A DNA stretch of 64,000 bases from Panorpa germanica (lineage: Eukaryota; Arthropoda; Insecta; Mecoptera; Panorpidae): NCBI GenBank assembly GCA_963678705.1, contig OY783204.1, positions 29,150,759 through 29,214,758 on the forward strand, read 5' to 3'. The notes under the pieces were generated by a model. The model was given only the letters and a program-made list of their open reading frames with translations, ran no database searches and was not told the DNA's origin. A program made the translations under genes and the position numbers. This document shows positions 50,627 to 61,700 of the stretch, piece after piece. How positions within the stretch are numbered: position 1 is the first letter of the stretch; every line of letters starts with the position of its first letter.

Positions 50627-50689
50627 TTACCAGTTAAACCACCGCACCTGAGCCTCTATTTGAATGGGCATCTGGATGTTAGGGCACTC
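50627..50689 (-). CDS. candidate small exon ending in a stop (ECPNIQMPIQIEAQVRWFNW)
   Basis: A short acceptor (gctcatttcaag) precedes 20 codons and TAA in phase 0, matching the exit phase of the 55175-55237 exon. Joined, they make a 41-residue peptide. Alternatively a GTGCGG donor after IEAQ (exon 50648-50689) would let it continue in frame into the sif leader exon. The polypyrimidine tract is poor and I do not recognise the protein, so this is tentative. Confidence 0.3.
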   Translation of the reverse strand, partial: ECPNIQMPIQIEAQVRWFNW

Positions 50690-51419
50690 CTTGAAATGAG
50701 CAAGTTATGTTATATATATACCAATGAACTTGTAATTTTGGTTTAGTGATTTTTTAGTAAATAAAATAATTTCTGGCAAAGTGAAATCAATTTTCGTTTA
50801 ATATAAAACCATATTTAATATATATAATCTTACCACAAATTTAAAAGTTCATGTTTCTTAACAAGCACCCCCTACATACGTATATAATCTGTTTCCATCG
50901 CTAAGGGTTGCAGTCAACTTGTCCCTTAAAAACTCTTTCGTTATGCAACTATCCAACTGGAATAAGGTTAATTTACGATTATGTTTCACTTGTTTACAGT
51001 TCATTGGATTCTTAGAACCATGTGGTCACGCCAAGCTCTGTAGTCTATAGTTATGTGGTTTATTTGTTAATGGTTTGAATGGCTTCCTAGGTACCTGGCG
51101 ATTTTTAGCGATGTAAAGATAAAAGGGACTTTAACCTGTTATTATTTGTTACACCCGTTACATTCGTAACACTCAAATAATGGGGTTTTTTTATATAAGT
51201 GTCTCTCGCTCTAAAATGTGTTATTGTTCGGAAAAGCGATGTTGCCGGTGTTGCCAAATATATAATGAGTGATTTGCAATCGTTACGTTTTTTTCTATAT
51301 TTTAAAAATCGAACATTCAAAGAAGATATTTTCTTTCGAATTGCGAATTTGGAAGTTTTCTTTTCAAAGTCAAGTTTTGTATTTTGTGTTGATCATATTT
51401 TACATTTTACAAACACTAG

Positions 51420-51625
51420 TGCATAATTGTTCTGCTGAGGATACAACTGCAATGGGTATTGGTCGGATAGTGACCGCATCGCGAACCTACAGACCTGTCT
51501 GGTCTGGTCTAGGCTGCTCTCCAAATAAGGCAATCAGGAATGCGGCAATTAATAGACCACACCATTTACTGTATGGTACTTGTATTCCTGGAGCATTAAT
51601 GGAGTAAAAACTGACATTTATTTGG
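51420..51625 (-). other. exon-like segment with a hydrophobic stretch
   Basis: A GC-richer block. After a possible acceptor (ataaatgtcag) the minus strand reads FYSINAPGIQVPYSKWCG, then LLIAAFLIALFGEQPRPDQT, before a stop. FY-x4-PGI-x-V followed by a membrane-like segment is faintly like the tail-anchored C terminus of Sec61 beta, but the match is too short to name. The opposite strand is also open (AEDTTAMGIGRIVTASRTYR). Possibly a pseudogene fragment. Confidence 0.2.
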
Positions 51626-54296
51626 GAACCGGGAATCTGATGATTCCTTTCTCTTTAATGTTGCTAATATAAAATATTAAAACCTGCACAAGCTAAAAAT
51701 TGATGCTCTGATCAGAAAACTAGTAAAAATTTGAAAAATTAAAGTTATATACCTGTCTCGTTTGTTCTTATATTACGCATGAATACGTACTTCTCGTTTA
51801 CTCATTCATAGATATTAAATTTAAAATTAAAATTATGTTTTTAAAATTTTACAATTTTACGTCACCGTTCGACCAACATTAATGAGATAAACGGATTTAT
51901 ATTTGCTACCTATTGTGGTCTATGTTTTTGTGTTAAATACACCATAAATTTTTGTAACAGATTGTACAACAGAAATGAAACTAACTTTAAAATAATTTCG
52001 TATAAAAATAACAATAGAAATACTTGTCACCGTATCAGCGCTATCGTTGGCGCCCAGAAAAGATTTATGCGGTCGAAATTACACGCACTGTGCCAACTTC
52101 AGGTCACGAAATGATCTCACGTTCGATAAGAAGTTTACAACTATTTTAAAAGTTTGTTGATTGCTTTGACATGCCTGTAATTGTTACAAATACTTTGTAG
52201 ATTGTTAATTAACGTGTATAGAAGAATATAAATAATTTCCTTGAAGGTATTATGTAAAATCGTGTAAAAGTTTTTTACAATGGGAAACAGCGAGTAAGAA
52301 AAATTCGATTTCAGTTCTTTTTTTCATAATAGTTATATACCTAAACCTAAAACCAGCTTTTTAAATATTAATTTGTAATTTTTTCAGAAATAAAAAAGAT
52401 CTGTATCTCTCCAAGCAGTAATAAAAATATTTCATAATTCACGCTAGTAATTTTCAAACAAACTCATATCTTTTTTTTAAATTCATATTTCAAAATACTT
52501 GTTTACATAAGTATGATTTAACTCATAACTTTTCTAAATCTGTGCGTATGTAGTTTCAGTGTGTGTGTGTGTTTTTATCATCTGGAAGTCGATCTAACCG
52601 TCAGTTTTAAGAGTCTAACACAAGTTGAACGTCTTCTCAAGAACCTAATTATACGCCAAACTGAATCCGTGTCGATATTTATGTTAACTTTAACTTTAAA
52701 GTTTACTAACAGTCTGTCTGGCATAATTTCATCCGAAATTAAAATAAACATTAAATACATTCAGTAGAGAAATACACACTTGAAGATATTGCGGCAGCTA
52801 ATGTTTTTCATTGAAAATTGTTGAAAGAATGCCCTGTATATGTTGCATAACATTATGTATTTTTTTTTGGCTTAAAATGTTAGTAGCCCGCGCAACATGC
52901 AATGCTACTTTAGATCAGAGTTTTTTTGTCAAGTCAGAAGTGGGAAACTTCTTAAAGAATACCTTCTACGATTACATCGCAGTGACCTTCAAGATAATAA
53001 CGCCCTTTAAAAAGGTTTATAGCTTTTAATAATATTATTTATCCTCTAAAAACATTTCAATTCAACATTATTATATCTTCTAGATATGTATTGCTTGAGT
53101 AAAAGCTATTTTATAGTTGCTAGTATATTTTCATTCAAATCCCTTGATACTAAAACATAAAACTGCAAAATAGCTAATAAAAATGGAGTAAACATTGTGA
53201 AATAGAGTTGTATTATTTAAGCTGAAAAGTACGTGCACTTTTACGTCTCACACTCTAGTAACGTGAACGAATGGTTACGGTTGTAAACCCTGGAAAGTCC
53301 GATTGTAATTTATAATGACATTTATTACCAATATTACGAGTGTTTCAGTGGTTTTGCTCGCTTTGTCAATTATTTTTTTAATTATCTAAAAACATCAACT
53401 ATGACGTCACAAGTTTACGCTTTTTAAATGGTGTCACAACAGAAAAGCTGAAACTGATGAGTTATGCAAATATACAATTTTATCAGTGAATGCGAATTAA
53501 TAGCAATATTTATATATAGCTTTTACTAGCTTCACGCAAACTAATTCCTTGGTACATTTTCTACTTTTCATATAGAAATTGTTTTGCAGTGTAAGTTTCA
53601 TTCTTCCTAATTTAGTACAAGCTAATATAAATGTTACATTGTCTATTTGAAACTTGTTAAATAGTTTTATATTTTTAGTTAATATAATATTTATATATTT
53701 GATACTTTGGCAAGATGAGTGATTAGCCATAGACTATAATAATGGTAACCTGAATTTTAAATTGAGTGCTATTTCGAAATTGTCGAATCAAAGTCTCCAT
53801 AATTTTAGAATTGTCATCTACTCTACAACAGAACATTAGTATTCTCGAATTTATGTTTCTATTTAAATTTAAATTCAATAATTGATTTGCAACTGATGCG
53901 CAAAATTTGTAGCTAAAAGATCGTAACTAGAAATCGATTTTGAGATTTTTATCTCCACAGAATTTTTTTTTATTATTCACTTTGCAATGGCAGAAAGTCG
54001 TATCTGTGGATTGAATGGAATGCCCAATACAGTTTATATATAAAGTGAGATATGACAATGATACTATTACTAGTTTTTGTAATTAAGAAGATATGATCAA
54101 ACAGTATTTTGAAAGAAACCTTAGAAAAAAGACAAAATAAAATTATCTAAGATGACTTCAAATTTATATAATTTACGTGCATAATAGAAGTTACGACAGT
54201 TTACCTTTAATCAGTTATTTAGTGCTATATTTACAAATTATTACAGAGAAATTACAACTCTAACAACTTATTAGAAAACCCATCAATGATATCTAC
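51626..54296. other. AT-rich non-coding stretch
   Basis: Nothing recognisable on either strand. Open frames here are short and AT-driven. Confidence 0.5.
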
Positions 54297-54503
54297 TATA
54301 GTTGAAATTACGAGAGTTTGGCAGCGACTCATGCTTAAAAACTTGTGACATATAAATCTATGATACAATAGAAATACACCGTTTTACTCATTTTTTTATA
54401 ATTTATAGGAAGAAATAAGATAAAATTTACCATTGTATCGTAGATTTATACGGTGCTTTCTTTGATTATGAGTCATCGCCGAACTCTCGTAATTATAACT
54501 ATA
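54297..54503. mobile_element. foldback MITE, copy A
   Basis: Terminal inverted arms of 36 bp: left 54297-54332 begins tatagttgaaattacgagag, and the right arm 54468-54503 reads in reverse tatagttataattacgagag, then ttcggcgatgactcat. About 30 of 36 positions match. Homology continues inward (tataaatctatgatacaata on the left; tataaatctacgatacaatg on the right), so the arms are about 80 bp. Non-coding, 207 bp. The TATA ends suggest a TA target, as in Tc1/mariner MITEs. Confidence 0.7.
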
Positions 54504-55174
54504 CTAAAGTATTACGATAATTGAAAATTGTTTGAAAAAGTGATTTTAAATAATCTAATGAAGGTGTAACAGAGATGCATATAAACAAGATACGTGAACT
54601 TGTAGGTGAAACAGAGACGAATATATATTCTTATAAATATTAAATTAAAATTCATAGTTGACATTAACACAAATTATCCGAGCTAAATTATAAACGTCAA
54701 ACATGCTCGTGGAGATCTCTACACGAAGATGAAGTTGCAGATGATCTTCTAGTGACGCAAAAGACAATGGTTGGGAGTAACAAGGCTACCGAGTACAAAA
54801 GACGAGCTAAATTGCCTTTTATATCATGAATAGGGAAGTAGCATTTAATTGTACTTGTAAAATACTCGTCTTAAAACACTGTTTGTATATTCTGATAATA
54901 AAATTTTAGTCCGCCATTTTGTTTTTATTAATATTTTATCAAAACCATATTAAAGGGGAGTGCCTCCGATTGAGGTAATACACTGACACTGAAAAACATT
55001 GTTACATTGTTACAAAAATGAGGTGCAGACAAATGTTGTGCAAATAAAGAAACACCGTGTGGAATAGACCATAGAACATTGCACAATTCTTAAAGACACA
55101 TTTAGAAAATAGTGAAGTTGCAGTTGCAATTATGTTGTGCATTATATCTCATTGAAATTTCAAGTTATTTTTAC

Positions 55175-55237
55175 CTCCAGTTGGCCCCAGTTCTCAGACG
55201 ATATCTTAGCGGCTTCGACACTACCTTTCGCCCCCAT
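55175..55237 (-). CDS. candidate first coding or leader exon, MGAKGSVEAAKISSENWGQL
   Basis: ATG at 55237, then 21 codons ending in Glu at a GTAAAA donor in phase 0. The composition is strongly coding-like and its GC content is higher than its surroundings. The N terminus MGAKGS fits a myristoylation consensus. I do not recognise the protein. In phase it can join the exon at 50689 and/or the sif leader exon at 41209, which would make it the start of a sif upstream ORF; it could also be a small separate gene. A possible 5' boundary is the acceptor-like gtgacag near 55280. Confidence 0.42.
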
Positions 55238-55574
55238 ATTCTAACTGATTTTTGGCTAGAACCGCGAGGCCCTGTCACTTTTTAATGAAATATCACTTTA
55301 TTTGGCACTGGGTTTAAGAATAAAAAGCAAAAATATTTTTATGAAAAATTTATGTTTTAAAAACTTTTTATTTTATTATTAAAGTTGGGTGTAAAACTTT
55401 ATAAATGGGAGTACATGGCTCAAAAACTTATCTATTTATTCGATTGCAAGTCTGCCGAAAGTAGAAAGTCGTAAGTGCCGAAGCAGACGATTGTCGTTTC
55501 CCACCTGTACAAATTATTATTTCAGTTAATTTATTGAATAAAAACTACAGATCATGCAACAACTATCACTCGTA

Positions 55575-55602
55575 GGGGCGGCTAGGGGTGTTTGGGGGTG
55601 GG
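55575..55602 (+). other. predicted G-quadruplex motif
   Basis: Four G runs (GGGG, GGGG, GGGGG, GGG) with loops of 6, 5 and 1 nt, in the gap between the minus-strand exon at 55237 and the promoter-like patch. Confidence 0.6.
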
Positions 55603-55899
55603 TAGTGGATAATGGGTGACAGGGAGGTGGTTATGATAGTAATTATTTACGTGTATTTGTGCTTTACTGACGATTACATTAATTTTAAGGGTTTTTATAT
55701 TATATTAATTTATGATTATTCTAAAAAACATCCCTGCTTTTATTAAGTCTAATTGGTTGTTTATGGTAGTTATCGATTTTAATTTACTAATTTAAATGAA
55801 TTCATTATTTTATTTATAAAAAACTGTTACTAACTGAATTAACAAACACTTTATTTTTTATTATCACTTTTTTTATGATATATTTTTGTTTATGAGTAT

Positions 55900-56560
55900 G
55901 GCGTCCTTTCGTATGGCGATTCGGGTTAGTTGGCGGTTTAAGGTTTGAGTTCGCGTTCACGTTCGCGTTCGGCGAGTCTAGATGTTGCCGGGCTCGTCGC
56001 AGAAGCCAGACTAGATTCGAATAAGGACGCGCGCAAGCGCGGTGAGTTCGATTTCGCGAATCCTACTTAATAAAACGCGTGTGTGTAAGTGAGATAGTAA
56101 TACAGACGCGTCGTCGTTTAACGTGAGTGTCGGGTGGCGGGTGAAAGGGATGCCGATGGTACAGCGTCGGAAGCTGACGTCGGTGGCGATCGTGATCGTG
56201 ATGATGCTAAAGAGATGACTGAAACCAACCCCAATACTCCGATAGAGGGTTGGTTGCTTTCGCGTAAAAGAATACAAACATCGCGTCGCGTGACTCAACA
56301 GTGTAAAAATAATAGGCAAATGTATTAGAATGTAAAGATGTACAAAACAGGTACAACTAGAATGATACACCTGCATTCAAATCTGCGTTCCACCTGTACT
56401 CCACCTGGAGATGTATCAAGCTTTATCGTTCGGGCTCGGGCTCGTGCTCGAGTGACGTGGCCACATTCCGAAACGATACGACCATCACCGTGTTCGGCCT
56501 TTAGTTTAGTGGGCCATCTCCCTTGCACCACCCTGTACACTGTATATATACTCTACTAAA
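55900..56560. promoter_or_regulatory. CpG-rich promoter-like region between divergent candidate exons
   Basis: About 650 bp of markedly higher GC and CpG. It has a repeated gttcgcgttcacgttcgcg tract (about 55950), a good plus-strand donor (GTGAGT at 56042), a plus-strand frame MTETNPNTPIEGWLLSRKR starting at 56211, and a (cgggct) repeat near 56430. On the minus strand TATATATA (56543-56550) sits upstream of a frame MYRVVQGRWPTKLKAEHGDG with several CAG-GTG donors near 56370-56410. It lies just upstream of the minus-strand exon at 55237 and upstream of the plus-strand exon at 58549, so it could be a bidirectional promoter. Confidence 0.4.
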
Positions 56561-56925
56561 ACTCACTTACTCGTCTCGTCTGTTTACTATTCTAGAGTAG
56601 AAGCAACTGTGCCTATTGTTGGTTGTTGGTGGGTTGGTTATCTAGAAAAGTTTTAGACAACACGTTGGTTGATGCAGTTGTGTGTAGCCTACACTTTTAA
56701 ATGCTTGACGAGCAGGTTATACAAATGTACCATCACGTGATCATGTTGTTGCAATTGTAACATATTTTATGAGCACTACAATGGCACTAATTTTTCGCGG
56801 TTACCACTGGAACATTGAAAACAAAAGTCAGCTAGCAGCTTATCCCCCTTAAAATATATAGATCGTGCTTAAAACACTGTATGTTTTATTATTTTTACCC
56901 TGTATACATAGCAATATAAAAGAGA

Positions 56926-57072
56926 TATAGTTTAATTTACGAGAGATGCCAGTAACTGAACTCAACATATAAAGAAGCAAAAGAGATATAAAATTCAACA
57001 TCGTATAGCAGATATATAGAATCAACTTTTGTAAGTATTAGTTACCGGCAATCTCTCGTAAATTGAATTATA
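56926..57072. mobile_element. foldback MITE, copy B of the same family
   Basis: Left arm 56926-56957 (tatagtttaatttacgagag, then atgccagtaact) and right arm 57040-57072 (in reverse, tataattcaatttacgagag, then attgccggtaact). The outer 20 bp match copy A at 54297. 147 bp, non-coding. Confidence 0.68.
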
Positions 57073-58548
57073 GTATGTGTATTCTCGCTAAACACAGTTT
57101 ATCTAACATAACATTAGTTACATAAAACGTAAATAATGTTACCTAATATACAATATTTTGTACCCTATTTTTGCCTATTAACACAATCATAAAACTTCTT
57201 AAGAAGACTTTTTTAAGTTTACATAAACTGGTAATAATTATTTTTGATAAGCACTATTTTAATTGTATAAAGTAAATGGCATTGGATAATAGAACTCTAA
57301 TATCAACTAGCCCGGAGAAGGATTAAGCTTTATAAAAAAAAAATTATTCTCTGAAAAAATTAATTCTTTTCATTCAATAAATATACTTGAGGGTCCATTT
57401 CAAGGCCAAGTCTCTAAGGGTTAAACCAGGGTTGAATAGCATGTGTCTAATAGATATCATTCAACGTTAACGTTATTTCTCTTTTTTACCACTTTAGATA
57501 AAATCATAAATGTGTATCTTTCAAAAAGATTTAATAACGCCTGATATACCCGCAATTATTATAACGAATTCAATGATCAATAATTTTCGAGTTGACGAAC
57601 GGCGAACAGATTGTATTTTGGTTGGTACATTCTCACTACATGGCATACGGTATACGGTACTGCACGGAGGGGGTTGAGTTGGGTTGAACTACCGTTAATC
57701 GATTTCATCTAATACAGTCTTGCATTATAATATGCTCTTGATGTGGATTTATCTAGGCCTATGTCCCTACCTCTGCTACTGCTTCACAACAGCTGAGTTA
57801 TTGGCACGTAAAGGGGCGCTTTGTGAATGTAGATAGTACACTAACACTAAAGCAACGTCAATACTCATGAAAAATTCGGCCTGGAAGCACCAAAACAAAC
57901 AAATATTAAATATTGGACGATTTTGAATACTAAACTATATTTAGGTCAAAATGCAATTGGGAAATTCTAAGTATATAAGTACTGATTTTGCTACAGGTTT
58001 TGTCGTGATATTGAAATAAATTAAATGAAATGCTAATCATTAATGTTAATAGGCGTTAAAAAATAATAAAACAAACCAATAAATCCAACGATTTGTAACA
58101 TACTAGCTTATTTTTGAACTTAAATATATTGCAAATAAATTAAGAATTTACCCAGGTAGAAATGTAACACTTGTAGCACACTAGCAAGTTCTATTTCAGA
58201 AGTAGTATATGAATCTTGTAATTAGCTTGTGGCAAGCTTTTCTACTTGACAATAAACTAATTTTTATAGAAACATACGTTTCTATTTTAAGTGTATACAC
58301 CTCACACAAAAGTTTAGTTTATTTTTATAAATATCTGAAAAATTGTTAGTGAATTTTGCCCAACATTTTGCCATAAATATTTTGATATACATGAAGTTGG
58401 TAGATGATACTACACTGTCTTAAGATAGTCAGGGCCATGGAAACATATAAGAATACGCATTCTTGCGACATGTCTGTCTTAAGACAAAAGTATTAGCGTT
58501 GTCTCTGTTAGTTCAATGTGTTTTTATATGGTGTCTCTTTCTTTCTAG
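57073..58548. other. stretch upstream of the terminal exon
   Basis: Contains a short plus-strand frame at about 57572 (MINNFRVDERRTDCIL) with a weak donor GTTGGT in phase 0, which could in principle precede the 58549 exon. No acceptor is seen before it. Confidence 0.3.
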
Positions 58549-58722
58549 GACAAAGATGAATTTGAGTATTTGAACACGTTTAAACATGAGCAATTAATAC
58601 TTAGTAGTGGTAGTCATAGTAATCTTTATCTTAAATCTGTACCTTCTTCACGAAACACAAAAACCGGCATTAAACCAAAAATAAAATCAATCACGAATCC
58701 GTTTGCTAAACTCTCATGTTAA
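58549..58722 (+). CDS. probable terminal coding exon of an unidentified plus-strand gene
   Basis: A very good acceptor (ggtgtctctttctttctag) precedes 57 codons and TAA. The product reads DKDEFEYLNTFKHEQLILSS, then GSHSNLYLKSVPSSRNTKTG and IKPKIKSITNPFAKLSC. The other two frames stop early, so the exon must be entered in phase 0. The composition (charged N-terminal part, basic Ser/Lys tail) looks like a real protein C terminus. I do not recognise it. Upstream exons are not certain; the promoter-like patch at 55.9-56.5 kb or the distant plus-strand exons are candidates. Confidence 0.45.
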   Translation, partial: DKDEFEYLNTFKHEQLILSSGSHSNLYLKSVPSSRNTKTGIKPKIKSITNPFAKLSC

Positions 58723-61700
58723 AGCTCAAACTTTTTCAATCTAGATGATTCGATATTTACTTTGCTCTACTGCTAATACTGCAAAATCATCACTTCGGTT
58801 CGGTGGTAGCAGTGGCAGCATCCCTATTCCGTATCCCAAACATCTTCCACATGGTATGAGAAAAAGTACCTCTCCAATTCCACCAACACTGTTTGTGTGC
58901 CCTAGTTTGTACAAAAAGGGCGTGGTTCAACTCTGTGTGTGTCAAATCGCTATATCTAGTACAAGAATTCACCGTTTGGCGTCTGTACGGACTGGTGTTT
59001 TTGGCTGACTACTAAATATATTTTATCTCTTTCATATACGAGTATATTATCTTCTATCTCTTTCATTTTAAAAGCACGGTGAACTCTGACCTAACAGTTT
59101 TCATCCCAAAACATTCTCGTCGCTATGACAACAGGGCTTTTGGTTATTTTATCATCCTGGTGGTAGCACTGACAGATCCTGAGGATTGGGAGATAACCAA
59201 TCTTGTTTCTTTTACTTTATTTTATGTGTTTTTTTTTTAGTTATTTATTGCAATTGTGCAATGTGGTTAACGGAGTCTCTTTGGTGCTTCAGCGGGGGTG
59301 CTGGGAGCTTTGGGGGTTAAAAACACGTGCCCCGAAATATAAATACTATAATTATATTTTATTGTAGGGTAGCTTCGTTCAGTTAAATATCTTATCTGTC
59401 TGGACGTGATTCTTGTGTGCGGCATAGGTCTATTAAATTATTCAGGAAAGTAACTCTTATTGTGAATGGAAAGCTCATAGCTTAAAGCTCATTTACACCA
59501 TTCAAGAAAAGCTCGAACAACTTAAGCAAACTAATTTGTAATTCTTGATTTATGATGATGGAAAATAAATCTTTTTTTCTTCTTGGTTCATATGTTGAAA
59601 ACTCGGTTGTACAAACGTGGAAATATGGTTGGAAAATTGCTTTTAATTTAAGTGTGTTTTAGAGGAGTTTACCAAGATCAGGTTCGACATATTAAAAAAT
59701 TGAAAAATAATAGAAAGAGTTATCTGTTTATAAAGAATATCACGTTTATATCTTTTTTACTAATTGTTCAAACAAACTGAGAAATAGTCAAAACTATGCC
59801 TTCTATGCATGATAAATATGTGCACTTTATTTATTAATATCTCGCTTTACAGCTGGTCAAAACATTTGACGTTTTGTATTTAAATTGAGGACACTTATTT
59901 TAACATCATATTTAAATTTTATCCAGTTTTCTAGAAAGGTTATTTTACTAGTGAACCTTAAGTATTAAGCAAGTAATTGATAATATCTAAGTTTACCAAT
60001 GCATCTTTGCTCTAGAAATATTCTGTTCTTAAATAGTTCTTCAAAATTCTGTGCCTGCTCATCTGCAGCAAACACGTGACTTAGATAGGCTCTCATCAAA
60101 TCTGTCACACATCCAATAGTTTTCAAATATTTGATTTTCATTGTTTACATGTGGTATTATCGTAATTTGCTATCTACAGATCATTTTGTGGTTTCGTACC
60201 CCACCTTTGTTGCCGCATAACGTATTTTGAGGTCGTGAACTCCACTGCTTACTTCGTTGCTCGTGGTTTGTCTCCGCATATCTTCGTTATGTTTCGGGTA
60301 TACGACGAGTAGGTTCGTTACTTCGATATAACTCCGTAATTTGGTATAAACTGCGCAACGCGGATTGTCTTCTCTAAGGTCCATTATTAGGGTTGCTAAC
60401 CATCCAGGAATCATATACAAGTATCACTTACTTCTGTAACTTTTTTGTATTTATATACAGATACAAAATGTTAGTTAACTTCTCAAATATACAAAAAGTT
60501 TCTTCATTCCCAACGTAACTAGATGCATTGCAATATTGATTAATATTTTCTGTCAGAGTGTAAATGTATCTAACAGAGTAAAATGTCAGAACTTTTTTTA
60601 TGCAATTCTATCACTCTCAAAAAAACTGTATCAATTTTAGAAAAATTTCTAAGTCTTGCGATTCGTAAAATGTTTCACTGATATAAATCTTATCTGTTCG
60701 ATCCAGATAATTGCTTTTGACTACTTCTAAATATTTAGAAAAATATTTACGTATTTTAAAATTAAAAAAATGTTTCAATTGGTTGGCAACCCAATCGCCA
60801 ATCGCAGCTATAAATCGCTCTACCAAGAAGGACAATACGCGCAGCGATACCACGTTTACTTCAGCTTTGGGGCGTTCCGTCCTCCAGAGTTTTAGAAAGG
60901 TCGCAGGATGTAAACGTCCTGTTAGAAGTGCTACACTACTCTATGATTTATTTCCATGTACTCACTCGTATCGTCTATAATCACCTTTATATGATTACTA
61001 CACCCTCGTCTCTTACCAGCAGCCCCTATGTGTTTACTATTTTACCCTCGGTTGATTCGATTACGGCTCGCGCCGTTAAGCGATGGCAAGCAAGTCATGC
61101 TGGTGATAATTAAAGTAACTCGTTAACACGCTTATTGAAATTAAGAAGAAAATAAAGGGGCGCGGTGCTCTGCCTACCATTTAAAATTATTAATAATCAT
61201 CTATATTTACAAATAAACGTTTTCTGTTTTAATAATATTAACTGCCCTTGATTAGTTAATAGCACTATACCTCCTAGACAGAATACATAACGCTTTGTTA
61301 TACTATTTACTAACTTTTTACATAATTCTGTTACATTAACAATCTTCTATTTTTATATTAGTTTAATAAGTAACATTATATAATTTTGCACAAAAAGCTT
61401 TATTCGTCTTTATCGTTGCGGTTTATGATATGTGGCTTCGAATGCGAACTGCACCACTGCCTACACTGTATTGCGTGCTATATAAACCACAATATAACTA
61501 TTTATGTAATATATATGTGCTAAATACATTTACCGTACCTAAATAAATACACGAATTGAATAAAATGACACAGTAAAACCTTTATTATATAAATAATTGC
61601 CTGTGATGATAAACGTAAATAGGAAATTTCTTAGAAAGGTATCTTCTCTACCACAAGATAGACAGCAGAATCTAGAATGAAATAAACCTGTTGCTTCTAC

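Noticed and set aside
56011..56376. 121-codon minus-strand frame in the CpG-rich block
   Set aside because: Mirror of a GC-rich promoter-like region; Ser/Thr/Ile-rich shadow with no domain. The other strand and frame are equally open.
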